A DNA stretch of 64,000 bases, from positions 2,294,001 to 2,358,000 of the forward strand of contig OZ242037.1 of assembly GCA_965205165.1 (NCBI GenBank). The letters run 5' to 3'. The notes below the pieces were generated by a model. That model was not told the origin of the DNA. It worked only from the letters and a program-made list of their open reading frames with translations, and searched no databases. Of this stretch, positions 1-7,361 are shown one piece after another (position 1 is the stretch's first letter; the number at the start of each line of letters is the position of its first letter). The translations under genes were made by a program, and so were the position numbers. The stretch comes from CBDESM01 sp965205165. Its GTDB lineage: Bacteria; Chloroflexota; Dehalococcoidia; Bin125.

Positions 1-286
1 TCGGGTCGCGGTTGTTGGGCGGGCGGCACTTGACGACGTTGGTGACGAAGACGCGGGAGCGGTCGAGGCCGATGTGCGCGAGGCATTCGTCGAGCAGCCC
101 GCCGGCGCGCCCGACGAAGGGGACCCCCTGCTGATCCTCGTGGAAGCCCGGCCCCTCGCCGATCAGCATCAGTTCGGCCTCCGGGTCGCCGCTGCCCGGC
201 ACGGTGCGGGTGCGGGTCTCGCAGAGGCGGCAGGCGTTGCAATCGGCGACGCGGAGGTTGAGGTCCTGGACCAGCTCGGGCTGCAT
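1..286 (-). CDS. udg: Family 4-type uracil-DNA glycosylase, N-terminal part (cut by window edge)
   Basis: The start codon is ATG at 286 and the reading frame runs off the left edge after about 95 residues. The enzyme removes uracil from DNA to start base-excision repair. Two cysteines (C..C in CNACRLCETR, residues about 15-18) match the first half of the 4Fe-4S ligands of family 4/5 glycosylases. The motif GEGPGFHEDQQGVPFVGRAG is the typical active-site and uracil-binding stretch of this family, and the usual VTNVVKCRPP follows. It is the last visible gene of the minus-strand operon led by yceD, 38 bases after tatC. The family call is secure; family 4 versus a near relative cannot be settled without the C-terminus. 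Confidence 0.9.
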   Translation of the reverse strand, partial: MQPELVQDLNLRVADCNACRLCETRTRTVPGSGDPEAELMLIGEGPGFHEDQQGVPFVGRAGGLLDECLAHIGLDRSRVFVTNVVKCRPPNNRDP

Positions 287-324
287 GGGCGCGATTGTAG
301 GCGCGTAGGTTGTTCCGTCGGAGA

Positions 325-1188
325 TCAGCGGCCCTGCGCCTCTTCATCTTCCCCGTCTTCGGGCGGGAGGCTCGGCTCGACGACGGGGATGATGGGGCGG
401 GTTTCGACGATGCGGACGAGGAGGACGCCGAGCGCGAAGAGGCCGATGGTGGGGACGGCGACGGCAGCCTGGGTCACGGGGTCGATCGAGGGGGTGACGA
501 GTGCGGCGAGTACGAACGCGCCGATGATGGCCCAGCGCCACATGCGCAGCAGCCGCTTGGCGGTGACGAGCCCGAACGCGCCGAGCCCCATGAGGAAGAG
601 CGGAATCTCGAAGATCACGCCGGTCCAGAGCATGAACCGGGTGAGCATGTCGACGTAGTTGTTGATCCGCACCTGCGCCTCGGCGATGTCGGAGCCGAAG
701 TTGAGCAGGAAGAGGAGCGCGGGGGGCCAGCCGACGTAGAAGGCGAACGCGCCGCCGCCGGCGAAGGCGACGGTGGCCAGCGCGACGATCGGGATGATCC
801 ACTTGCGCTCGCTGCGGGTGAGGCCGGGATGGAGGAAGGCGTAGATCTGGTAGATGATCACGGGCATCGAGGCGGCCAGGCCGAGCAGCAGGCTGATCTT
901 GATGTAGGCGCCGACGTAGCCGAGCAGTTCCGTGTAGATCGGGCGGAAATCCGGATCGGCGTTGCGGCCCGGTTCGAGCAGGTAGTCGAGGATGTTCGAC
1001 GCGAAGACGAGCGCGACGACGGTGAAGAGGACGACGGTGAGGGTGGCGACGGTGAGGCGCTGGCGGATTTCGGTGAGGTGCTCGCCGAGCGTCAGCGGCG
1101 CGCCGCCCTCCGGTTCCTCGTCCTCGATCAGTTCGGGCTCGACCGCATCGGGCGGCGGCTCCTCCTGCTCGAACGCGCGGGTCGCCAT
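325..1188 (-). CDS. tatC: Sec-independent protein translocase TatC
   Basis: This 287-residue integral membrane protein is the twin-arginine signal receptor of the Tat pathway, which exports folded proteins. An acidic N-terminal extension of about 30 residues precedes the family opening LTLGEHLTEIRQRL. About six hydrophobic segments follow, with the conserved loop IYQIYAFLHPGLTRSERK (residues about 112-130) and the later FEIPLFLMGLGAFGLV segment. The C-terminal tail is acidic. It starts at ATG 1188, 12 bases after tatA stops, so the two Tat genes are co-transcribed. Length is near the family norm of 240-290 residues. Confidence 0.96.
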   Translation of the reverse strand: MATRAFEQEEPPPDAVEPELIEDEEPEGGAPLTLGEHLTEIRQRLTVATLTVVLFTVVALVFASNILDYLLEPGRNADPDFRPIYTELLGYVGAYIKISLLLGLAASMPVIIYQIYAFLHPGLTRSERKWIIPIVALATVAFAGGGAFAFYVGWPPALLFLLNFGSDIAEAQVRINNYVDMLTRFMLWTGVIFEIPLFLMGLGAFGLVTAKRLLRMWRWAIIGAFVLAALVTPSIDPVTQAAVAVPTIGLFALGVLLVRIVETRPIIPVVEPSLPPEDGEDEEAQGR

Positions 1189-1200
1189 CTGCGCGGGCTG

Positions 1201-1698
1201 CTAGTCCTCGCGCCGGCGGCGGAGGGCGATCACGTTGGACGGACGGGCGGGCGCGGCGGGCTGATCGCCGCCCTCGGCGGCGCGGCGGCGGACGATCGGC
1301 CGGCGGCGCGCCCGGCGTTCGGCCCGCGGTTCCGGTTCGGCGGCGGCCGGCGCTTCGGCGGGCGGCTGTTCGCCGCCCTTGGCGGAGTCCACGGCTTCCC
1401 CCGCGGCCTCTTCGGCGTCGCGGACGGCGAGGCGGAGCTCATCGCCGGTTTCCGCGAGGTCGGTGCGGATGTCGCCCTCGGTGGCCTCGAGGTCCATGCG
1501 CACCTCGACCATCTCCTCGCGGATCTCCTCGAAGTCGGTGAGGTACTCGTCGCGGAAGTCGCGGGCGTACTCGCGCAGTTCGCGGACGGCGCGGCCGAAT
1601 TGGCCGGCGAATTCGGGCAGGCGGCCGGGGCCGAAGATGATCGCCGCCAGCAGCAGCACCATCAGCAGTTCCGGGATGCCGACGCCGAAGATGTTCAT
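1201..1698 (-). CDS. tatA: TatA/TatB-family translocase subunit
   Basis: This 165-residue protein has one N-terminal membrane helix (residues about 7-22) followed by the hinge FGPGRLPEFAGQFGRAVREL, which is diagnostic of TatA/TatB. A long amphipathic, partly coiled acidic region (about 40-105) and a Pro/Ala/Arg-rich basic tail follow. It forms or assists the Tat pore with the adjacent TatC. TatA and TatB cannot be told apart safely from sequence; the length and long helix lean slightly toward TatB, but no second copy is present here. A TACGCT hexamer on the minus strand (1746-1751) could be the -10 of an internal promoter, though no well-spaced -35 is visible. Confidence 0.93.
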   Translation of the reverse strand: MNIFGVGIPELLMVLLLAAIIFGPGRLPEFAGQFGRAVRELREYARDFRDEYLTDFEEIREEMVEVRMDLEATEGDIRTDLAETGDELRLAVRDAEEAAGEAVDSAKGGEQPPAEAPAAAEPEPRAERRARRRPIVRRRAAEGGDQPAAPARPSNVIALRRRRED

Positions 1699-1803
1699 GC
1701 GATCACCGCGGCGTCCCGCGCCGGAGCGGCGGGGAACGCGGAATCAGCGTATCGGATCACCGGTCGGCGACCGCGGAGTTCCGTCAAGCGCCCCTTGGCG
1801 CGA

Positions 1804-2064
1804 TCAGGCGTCCTCGGGCACGCCCTTCTCCTTGAGGAAGTTGACCGCGTCGGCGACGGTGGCGATGTTCTCGGCGTCCTCGTCGGAGATTTCGAGGTCG
1901 GGCGCGACGTCGCGGAACTCGTCCTCGAAGGACATGATCAGCTCGACCAAGTCGAGCGAGTCGGCGCCGAGGTCGTCGACGAACGAGGCTTCGAGGGTGA
2001 TGTCGCCGGGGTCGGCCCCGAGTTGGTCCTCGATGATCTTGCTGACTTTGTCGAAGAGTGCCAC
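1804..2064 (-). CDS. acpP: Acyl carrier protein from probable internal GTG start within the nusB frame
   Basis: Codon 171 of the fused frame is GTG at 2064, and translation from it gives (M)ALFDKVSKIIEDQLG, the ordinary N-terminus of free acyl carrier proteins, with a normal length of 86 residues. A purine-rich AAAAGGCGG lies 5-6 bases upstream and could serve as a ribosome binding site. Ser of GADSLD would carry 4-phosphopantetheine, so the protein would shuttle acyl chains in type II fatty acid synthesis with FabD next door. Free ACP, a NusB-ACP fusion, or both may be made; the sequence alone cannot decide. A free ACP seems needed because the holo-protein must dock with many enzymes, but that is inference. 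Confidence 0.6.
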   Translation of the reverse strand: MALFDKVSKIIEDQLGADPGDITLEASFVDDLGADSLDLVELIMSFEDEFRDVAPDLEISDEDAENIATVADAVNFLKEKGVPEDA

Positions 2065-2574
2065 GTGTTCCGCCTTTTCTGCCGGTGGGTCCGGTGCTTC
2101 CGCTGGTGCGGGCTGGTCGAGCTGGCTGCGGGCGATGGCGCCGAGCATGCCGCTGACGAGCCTGCGGCTGCCGTCGGCGCCGTAGCGCCTGGCCAGCGCG
2201 ACCGCCTCCTTGACCACGATGTTGCGGCGGACGACGGGCAGTTCGCTGCGCCGCTCATTATTGAATAGCAGTTCATACAGCGCAATCCGCAGCACCGTCA
2301 GGTCGACCAGCGGCATCTGCGAGAGGTCGCGGTCGGCCGCGTCGTCCAGGATCGCGTCGATCTCGCGCAGGCGCGAGGCGACCCCGATCACGAGATCCTC
2401 GCCGTACTCGAATTCGGCGGGATCGAGCGGCTCCGCGGCGGGGCGCGGGCGGTGGTAGGCGTCGAGCGCGGTGGCGCGCTGGAAGGTCGATTCGAAGAGC
2501 GACTCGAAGGCGCGGGTGCGGGCCGGGATGCGGCGGACGGCGGGCCGCCCGGGCGCGTCCGCCGCGTCCGTCAT
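1804..2574 (-). CDS. nusB: NusB - acyl carrier protein in-frame fusion
   Basis: This is a 256-residue reading frame with two unrelated domains. Residues about 15-148 are NusB, the RNA-binding antitermination factor: note DLTVLRIALYELLF, then IVVKEAVALARRYG and LVSGMLGAIAR, all hallmark NusB positions. After a Pro/Ala/Glu linker (about 150-170), residues 171-256 are a complete acyl carrier protein with the phosphopantetheine motif GADSLDLVELIMSFEDEF. No stop codon separates them. The gene overlaps fabD upstream by 4 bases (ATGA). In the common order yceD-rpmF-plsX-fabH-fabD-fabG-acpP, acpP lies near this place, so nusB appears to have been inserted ahead of acpP and joined in frame. See the separate entry for the internal acpP start. 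Confidence 0.9.
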   Translation of the reverse strand: MTDAADAPGRPAVRRIPARTRAFESLFESTFQRATALDAYHRPRPAAEPLDPAEFEYGEDLVIGVASRLREIDAILDDAADRDLSQMPLVDLTVLRIALYELLFNNERRSELPVVRRNIVVKEAVALARRYGADGSRRLVSGMLGAIARSQLDQPAPAEAPDPPAEKAEHVALFDKVSKIIEDQLGADPGDITLEASFVDDLGADSLDLVELIMSFEDEFRDVAPDLEISDEDAENIATVADAVNFLKEKGVPEDA

Positions 2575-3503
2575 GCGCCCTGCGCCGCGCCGGCGGAGGC
2601 CGCGTCGCCGATGTTGACGAGCTCCGGCTTCTCCGGCCTGAGCGTGGTCCGGACGAGGCCCGCGAGGACGTTGCCGGGGCCGATTTCGACCCAGCGGTCG
2701 ACGCCCATCCCCTGCATGCGGAGCACCGAGTCGCGCCAGCGGACGGGCTTGCGGATCTGCGCGATCAGGTCCGCCCGGAGCTCGCCGGCGCTGGCGAGCG
2801 GGGCGGCGTCGACGTTGCCGATCACCGGCACGGCCGGGTCGGCGATCTCGGCCGCTTCGAGGATCGGGAGCATCGCGTCCGCGGCGGGCTGCATCAGCGA
2901 GGTGTGGAACGCGCCGCCGACGTTGAGCGCGACGACGCGGCGCGCGCCGCGCTCCTCGGCCAGCCGCGAGGCGGCCGCGACCCGTTCCGGCGGCCCGCCG
3001 ATCACGATCTGGCCGGTCGCGTTGATGTTGCAGAGTTCGGCCCCGGTTTCGGCGCAGACGGCTTCGACTTCGGGCTCGTCCAAGCCGAGGACGGCGGCGA
3101 GCGTGCCGGGGTTCTGTTCGCCCGCGGCCTGCATGAGCTCGCCGCGCTTCTGGACGAGGCGGACGGCCTCGGCGGTGGAAAGCGCGCCGACGCAGGCCAG
3201 GGCCGAGTACTCGCCGAGGCTGTGGCCGGCCGCGCAGGCGGGGGGCCCGACGAGCGCCTCGTGGCCGGCGGCCCTGGCCGCCTCGAACACCGCGATGCTG
3301 ACGACCAGGATCGCCGGCTGCGTGTTCACCGTCTTGCGCAGCTCCTCGTCCGGCCCCTCGAAGATGATCTCGGAGAGCGGCCGGCCGAGCGCCTCATCGG
3401 CCTGATCGAAGACGGCCCTGGCCGCGGGGGAGGCGTCGCGGAGGTCGCGGCCCATGCCGACCTGCTGCGCGCCTTGGCCGGGGAAGAGCCAAGCGGCGGG
3501 CAC
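2571..3503 (-). CDS. fabD: Malonyl-CoA:acyl carrier protein transacylase FabD
   Basis: This 310-residue cytoplasmic enzyme loads malonyl groups from CoA onto ACP to feed fatty acid elongation. The N-terminal LFPGQGAQQVGMG is the oxyanion-hole motif, AGHSLGEYSAL (about residues 88-98) holds the nucleophile Ser, and GGAFHTSLM carries the catalytic His. The start is GTG at 3503, 3 bases after the rpmF stop, with the frame opening PAAWLFPGQG as expected. It overlaps the downstream nusB-acpP frame by 4 bases, which suggests translational coupling of the transacylase to its ACP substrate. Confidence 0.96.
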   Translation of the reverse strand: MPAAWLFPGQGAQQVGMGRDLRDASPAARAVFDQADEALGRPLSEIIFEGPDEELRKTVNTQPAILVVSIAVFEAARAAGHEALVGPPACAAGHSLGEYSALACVGALSTAEAVRLVQKRGELMQAAGEQNPGTLAAVLGLDEPEVEAVCAETGAELCNINATGQIVIGGPPERVAAASRLAEERGARRVVALNVGGAFHTSLMQPAADAMLPILEAAEIADPAVPVIGNVDAAPLASAGELRADLIAQIRKPVRWRDSVLRMQGMGVDRWVEIGPGNVLAGLVRTTLRPEKPELVNIGDAASAGAAQGA

Positions 3504-3506
3504 GCG

Positions 3507-3692
3507 CTAGTCCTCGTCGAAGTTGATGATGGCGTGGGAGTTGTAGATGCCGCAGGCCCAGCAGATGTGGTGCGCCTGGCGCATGTTGTTGCATTCGGGG
3601 CACATGACCAGCTTGGGGCGCTGCACGCGGTGGTGCTGCCGGCGCAGGCGCTGGCGGGTCTTGGCGTACTTGCGCTTGGGAAGCGGGGGCAT
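3507..3692 (-). CDS. rpmF: 50S ribosomal protein L32
   Basis: This 61-residue ribosomal protein has the family opening MPPLPKRKYAKTRQRLRR and a four-cysteine zinc finger (CPEC, then CWAC about 13 residues later). It lies 10 bases after yceD and 3 bases before fabD. The yceD-rpmF-fab order is conserved across many bacteria and couples ribosome and lipid synthesis genes. Confidence 0.97.
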   Translation of the reverse strand: MPPLPKRKYAKTRQRLRRQHHRVQRPKLVMCPECNNMRQAHHICWACGIYNSHAIINFDED

Positions 3693-3702
3693 CGGCGGTT
3701 TC

Positions 3703-4257
3703 CTATCTCGGCGCGGCGGCGGAGCCGCCGGTTTCGCTTCGGAGCGCCAGCAGCGGCGCCCAGCGGCCGTCCACGGGCGGCTCGGCCTCGGCCGGGCCCG
3801 CCGCGCCGGGGCAGGCGTCGCCGCAGCGCGGGCTCATAGGCCGGGCCATCAGCGCGTACTGGCGGACCGGTTCGGCCAGGTCGATCTCGCTGTCGATGAT
3901 CGGGAAGCCCTCCCGTTCGGGCGGGATCCCGTCCCCGTCCCCGTCGAGCGGCGGCCAGAACTCCTCCTCGAACTCTAGCGCCAAATCCAGCGAGATCGGT
4001 TCGAGGCAGGCCGCGCAGATGTCGGGCACCGCGGCGGCGAGCGAGGCGGACGCGAGGATCGTGCGGTCGGTGCGCAGCAGGCGGAGCCGCCCGCCGAGCG
4101 AGGTTTCGCAGCCGTCGATCCGGACCGGCGCGCCGGCGATCTCGTACTCGCGCGCGGCGCCGATCGATTCCTGGAAGAGCGCGGCGACGTTGAGGACGAG
4201 CGACGAGGTCGTCCGGGGCTGCGGACGGACGGCGCCGGAGGGCTGCTTTGCGGGCAT
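3703..4257 (-). CDS. YceD family (DUF177) protein
   Basis: This 184-residue protein is the first gene of the rpmF-fabD-nusB/acpP-tat operon. The frame is open further upstream, but ATG 4257 gives the expected YceD start. It has the family C-x2-C element (ICAACLEPISLDLALEFEEEF, about residues 80-100) and a downstream acidic segment ending in a second Cys pair (SPRCGDACPG). Family members are linked to 23S rRNA processing or accumulation in plants and E. coli; the precise biochemical role is not settled. The 104-base gap to the divergent gene at 4362 should hold promoters for both directions. Confidence 0.85.
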   Translation of the reverse strand: MPAKQPSGAVRPQPRTTSSLVLNVAALFQESIGAAREYEIAGAPVRIDGCETSLGGRLRLLRTDRTILASASLAAAVPDICAACLEPISLDLALEFEEEFWPPLDGDGDGIPPEREGFPIIDSEIDLAEPVRQYALMARPMSPRCGDACPGAAGPAEAEPPVDGRWAPLLALRSETGGSAAAPR

Positions 4258-4361
4258 GATGCGGCGAGCGTACCAGCGGGGAAATCGCGGGTGTTCGGAT
4301 AGACTGCGGCGCGAGGGGCCCGGCGCGGGCCCGGCGGCAAGCAGCGGCGTCGGAGCTGGCA

Positions 4362-5057
4362 ATGGACCTCGAGGGGATGCAGGAGCTGCAGGAGATCGAC
4401 CTGCTGCGCGATGCGGCGATGCGCGCGCTGGAGGCGGCGACGGCGCAGATCGGCCCGCCGCCGTTCATGGAGGCGCTCGACGCGGAGATCGAGGCGCAGG
4501 CCGAATCGGCGAAGCAGGCCGATCTGCGGCTGCGCGAGGCGCGGGCCCAGGTCGAGACGGCCGAGCGGCGGATCGAGGCGACCGACAAGCGCCTGTACGG
4601 CGGCGCCGAGAGCGAGCACCGCGTGCTCCAGGAGCTGCAGGCGGACCTCTACTCGCAGCGCCAGGAGATCGTGCCCATGCGCGACGGGGCGCTGGCCGCC
4701 GAGCGGGCGCTGGAGGCCGCGGTCGCGGCGGAGCGGTGGCTGCGCAACATGCGCTCGGCGACCGCCTCCAACTGGGAGCAGCGGCAGGCGGAGCTGGCCG
4801 AAGCCAAGGCCAAGGCCGAGGTCGAGGCGGCCGAGTTGACGGAGCGGGTCGAAGCGCAGCGGCGGCGGCTCGACGGCGAGGATCTGGCCACCTACGACGG
4901 CTACCGGCGGCGCGGGCCGCGCGTCGTCGCGGCCGTCGCGGGCGGCGTCTGCGGCGAATGCCGGCTGTCGCTGCCGACGATGGTGATCACGCGGGCGCGG
5001 CGCGCGGTGCGGCCGGTCGAGTGCCCCTCCTGCGGCTGCCTCGTGCGCGTCAGCTGA
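4362..5057 (+). CDS. Coiled-coil protein with C-terminal C4 zinc ribbon (CT398/HP0958-like)
   Basis: This 231-residue protein has a long charged alpha-helical hairpin (about residues 5-180, rich in Ala, Glu, Arg, Gln) followed by a four-cysteine zinc ribbon: CGECRLSLP and, about 22 residues later, CPSCGCLV. The architecture matches the zinc-ribbon family that includes Chlamydia CT398 and Helicobacter HP0958, which bind RNA polymerase sigma-54 or mRNA. No sigma-54 or flagellar gene is nearby, so the partner here is unknown. A TAGACT hexamer at about 4297 could be its -10 element. Confidence 0.75.
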   Translation: MDLEGMQELQEIDLLRDAAMRALEAATAQIGPPPFMEALDAEIEAQAESAKQADLRLREARAQVETAERRIEATDKRLYGGAESEHRVLQELQADLYSQRQEIVPMRDGALAAERALEAAVAAERWLRNMRSATASNWEQRQAELAEAKAKAEVEAAELTERVEAQRRRLDGEDLATYDGYRRRGPRVVAAVAGGVCGECRLSLPTMVITRARRAVRPVECPSCGCLVRVS

Positions 5058-5094
5058 CGCCGGCGGCCGGAGCGCGCTGGAGCGGGGCGGCGAA

Positions 5095-6531
5095 GTGCAG
5101 GCGATCGGCTACCTGAGCGAACCCGCACTGGACGAATCGGACGGGCGGGCGACGCTGGCCGAGCAGAACTCCAGGTTCCTCGCCTTCTGCGAGGCGCGCG
5201 GCTACGAGGCCTCGGCCGCCTTCATCGACAAGGACCTCGCGGGCGAGCGGCGCGGGTTCGCGCAGCTGCTTGACCACGTCGAGGGCATCGAGCCGGGCTT
5301 CACGGTCGCGGCCGTGCAATCGGTGGCGCACTTGGGAGCGGAACCGCCGCAGGCGGCGATGGCGCTGCTGCAGCTGCGCTCCCGCGGCGCGCGGGTCGAG
5401 ACCTTCGACGGGGCCCCGCTCGACGAGGTGCGGCTGCTGCGCTGGTGGCGGGCGCGGTTCCCGGAGGATCGCGGCTCGCCCGTGCGGGACGGGATGCGCC
5501 GGCGGGCGGTGCGCGGGCAGGCGCTCGGGCGCCCGCCCTACGGCTACGCGGTGGGCGCGGACGGGCGGCTCGAGGCGGTGCCGGGCGAAGCCGAACTGGT
5601 CCGCTACATCTTCCGCCTCTACCTCGATCAGGAGCTGGGCATCCGCAAGATCGCGCAGCGCCTCAACGAAGAGGGGTACCTCACCCGGCGCGGGCGGCCC
5701 TGGAGCATGGTCACGATCCGCGATCTGCTGCGCAACCGCGCCTACACGGGCACCTACACCCGCTTCGGAGTGACCGTGCCGAAGAACCACGAAGCGCTGA
5801 TCACGCCGGCCGAGCACCGGCTGGTCGAGCAGCGGATGGCGGCGCGCCGGACCGCGCCCGGCCGCTCGGATCCGGGCGAATTCCTGCTCGCCGGGCTGGT
5901 CTGGTGCGGCGAGGACGGCAGCCGGATGGTGGGCTCGACCCGGCGGCAGACCTGGACGCGGCGGGACGGCGGCGAAGCGAGCGGGGTCTACCGCTACTAC
6001 CAGAGCGGCGAGCGGGCGCACCGCTCGGTGGGCGGGTACCACACCCGCAAGGCGGACGAGCTGGAGGCCGAGGTGCTGCGGCACCTGCGCGGCGAGGACG
6101 GGCGCGGGGCGCGGCCGGGCGTCGCCCGCGCGGGCGACGCCGCGGCGGTGGCCGGCGAGACGGCGGAGGCGCTGGCGCGGGCGGAGGCGCGGGCCAAGTC
6201 GCTCGACCGCCGCCTGGCGGCGCTGCTGGACGAGGCGGCGGCCGCGGCCGTGGCCGCCCGCTCCGGCCCCTCGGCGACGCGGCTGGCGGAGGACGCCGTG
6301 CCGCTGGTCGCCGCCTACGAGGCGGCATCGGCCGAGATCGCGTCGCTGCGGGCGCGGCTCGCCGCCCAAGCGTCGGAGGGCGAGCGCGAACGCCGGCGGG
6401 CGCGCCTGATGGCGCGGCTGCGGGAGGAATGGGACGAACTCGGCTTCGAGCAGCGCCGCTCCCTGCTGCGCGAACTGGTCGAGCGGATCACCGTCTACGA
6501 CGACTCGGTCGAGACGGTGCTGCGGGCGTAG
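5095..6531 (+). CDS. Serine-recombinase-like protein with degenerate catalytic and zinc-ribbon residues
   Basis: This 478-residue protein has the layout of a large serine recombinase: an N-terminal resolvase fold (1-125), the recombinase domain (about 130-245, including GRPPYGYAVGADGRLEAVPG and the HxxL-like region PWSMVTIRDLLRNRAYTG), a zinc-ribbon-like region (about 260-320), a coiled coil (about 350-445) and the usual C-terminal LLRELVERITVYDD strand. The active-site stretch, normally GYxRVST, reads GYLSEPA, so both the Arg and the nucleophilic Ser are replaced. The normal DRLGR helix reads VAHLGAE. The zinc ribbon keeps one Cys (LVWCGEDGSRM) and lacks the rest. The frame is intact and sits between housekeeping genes, 2 bases before rnhA. 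It probably binds DNA without cutting it; this is inference. The start is GTG 5095. Confidence 0.82.
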   Translation: MQAIGYLSEPALDESDGRATLAEQNSRFLAFCEARGYEASAAFIDKDLAGERRGFAQLLDHVEGIEPGFTVAAVQSVAHLGAEPPQAAMALLQLRSRGARVETFDGAPLDEVRLLRWWRARFPEDRGSPVRDGMRRRAVRGQALGRPPYGYAVGADGRLEAVPGEAELVRYIFRLYLDQELGIRKIAQRLNEEGYLTRRGRPWSMVTIRDLLRNRAYTGTYTRFGVTVPKNHEALITPAEHRLVEQRMAARRTAPGRSDPGEFLLAGLVWCGEDGSRMVGSTRRQTWTRRDGGEASGVYRYYQSGERAHRSVGGYHTRKADELEAEVLRHLRGEDGRGARPGVARAGDAAAVAGETAEALARAEARAKSLDRRLAALLDEAAAAAVAARSGPSATRLAEDAVPLVAAYEAASAEIASLRARLAAQASEGERERRRARLMARLREEWDELGFEQRRSLLRELVERITVYDDSVETVLRA

Positions 6532-6533
6532 CC

Positions 6534-6947
6534 GTGAAGCTGATCGCCTGGGCCGACGGCGCGTCGCGCGGGAATCCCGGCCCGGCCTCCTGGGGCATGG
6601 TCGTCGCCGGCGAGGATGGTGGCGAGCTGGCCGCGCGGGGCGAGGCGATCGGGCGCGCGACCAACAACGTCGCCGAATACCGCGGCGCGATCGCCGCGGT
6701 CGAGGCCGCCTTGGATCTGGGCGCGGACGAATTGGAGCTGCGGCTCGACTCGGAGCTGGTGGTGCGCCAGCTGGAGGGCCGTTACCGGGTGAAGAACCGG
6801 CAGCTCAAGCCCCTGTTCGAGCGCTTGCAGGCGCTGATCGACCGGCTCGACCGCTTCCAGGCGACGCACGTGCCCCGCGAGCGCAACCGCCGCGCCGACG
6901 CGCTGGCCAACGAGGCGCTCGACGCCGCCCGCCGCCGGCGGGCGTAG
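6534..6947 (+). CDS. rnhA: Ribonuclease HI
   Basis: This 137-residue enzyme degrades the RNA strand of RNA-DNA hybrids. The carboxylate residues are all visible: Asp in WADGASRGNPGP (about residue 8), Glu in NNVAEYRGAI, Asp in LRLDSELVV, and the C-terminal Asp in NRRADALANEA. It is of the short bacterial/archaeal type without the basic protrusion. GTG 6534 was chosen as start because VKLIAWADG matches the family N-terminus; it lies 2 bases after the recombinase-like gene. Its stop codon overlaps a TAGACT hexamer that may be the -10 of the RNase P RNA gene. Confidence 0.95.
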   Translation: MKLIAWADGASRGNPGPASWGMVVAGEDGGELAARGEAIGRATNNVAEYRGAIAAVEAALDLGADELELRLDSELVVRQLEGRYRVKNRQLKPLFERLQALIDRLDRFQATHVPRERNRRADALANEALDAARRRRA

Positions 6948-6952
6948 ACTGG

Positions 6953-7338
6953 GCGGGCCGGGCCGCCGGGTGGCCGCGGCGCCCGCCTCCGGGCGGCGTC
7001 GAGGAAAGTCCGGGCTCCGCGGGACAGGGCGCTGGGTAACTCCCAGGCAGGGCAACCTGACGGAAAGCGCCACAGAAACAAACCGCCGGCCCCTTCGGGA
7101 GCGCCGGCAAGGGTGAAATGGTGCGGTAAGAGCGCACCAGCGGCCGGGCGACCGGCCGGCTGGGCAAGCCCCGCCCGGAGCAAGGCCGAATAGGGGGACC
7201 ATGGCGCGTCCCGCGCCGTCCCCGGGTAGGCCGCTCGAAGCGCCGGGCAACCGGCGCTCCAGATGGATGGCCACCCGCCGCCCGCTCCCGCAACGGCGCG
7301 GGCGGCGACAGAACCCGGCTTACAGGCGGCCCGGCGAC
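6953..7338 (+). ncRNA. rnpB: RNase P RNA (bacterial type A)
   Basis: The catalytic RNA of ribonuclease P, which matures tRNA 5' ends, is recognised by its universal motifs: GAGGAAAGTCCGGGCTCC (about 7010-7027), ACAGAAA (about 7071-7077), GGTAAGAGCGCACC (about 7125-7138) and GACAGAACCCGGCTTAC near the 3' end (about 7307-7323). The ends were set by the P1 helix, in which 6959-6967 pairs with 7325-7333 (CGGGCCGCC with GGCGGCCCG). A TAGACT hexamer at 6945-6950, overlapping the rnhA stop, is a possible -10. The exact ends are uncertain by about 10 bases. Confidence 0.96.
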
Positions 7339-7361
7339 ACCGCAACGGAAACGGAGGCGCG

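Noticed and set aside
2058..2070. CACGTG in the nusB-acpP frame as another parS site
   Set aside because: Only the six-base core is present, without the flanking TTTT/AAAA. It lies in coding sequence and is expected by chance.
5095..6531. Recombinase gene as evidence of an integrated mobile element
   Set aside because: No flanking repeats, tRNA target, cargo genes or composition change were seen, and the catalytic residues are missing.
7263..7361. Upstream extension of murE
   Set aside because: The extension would translate the 3' part of RNase P RNA. ATG 7362 has a clear ribosome binding site and fits the family start.
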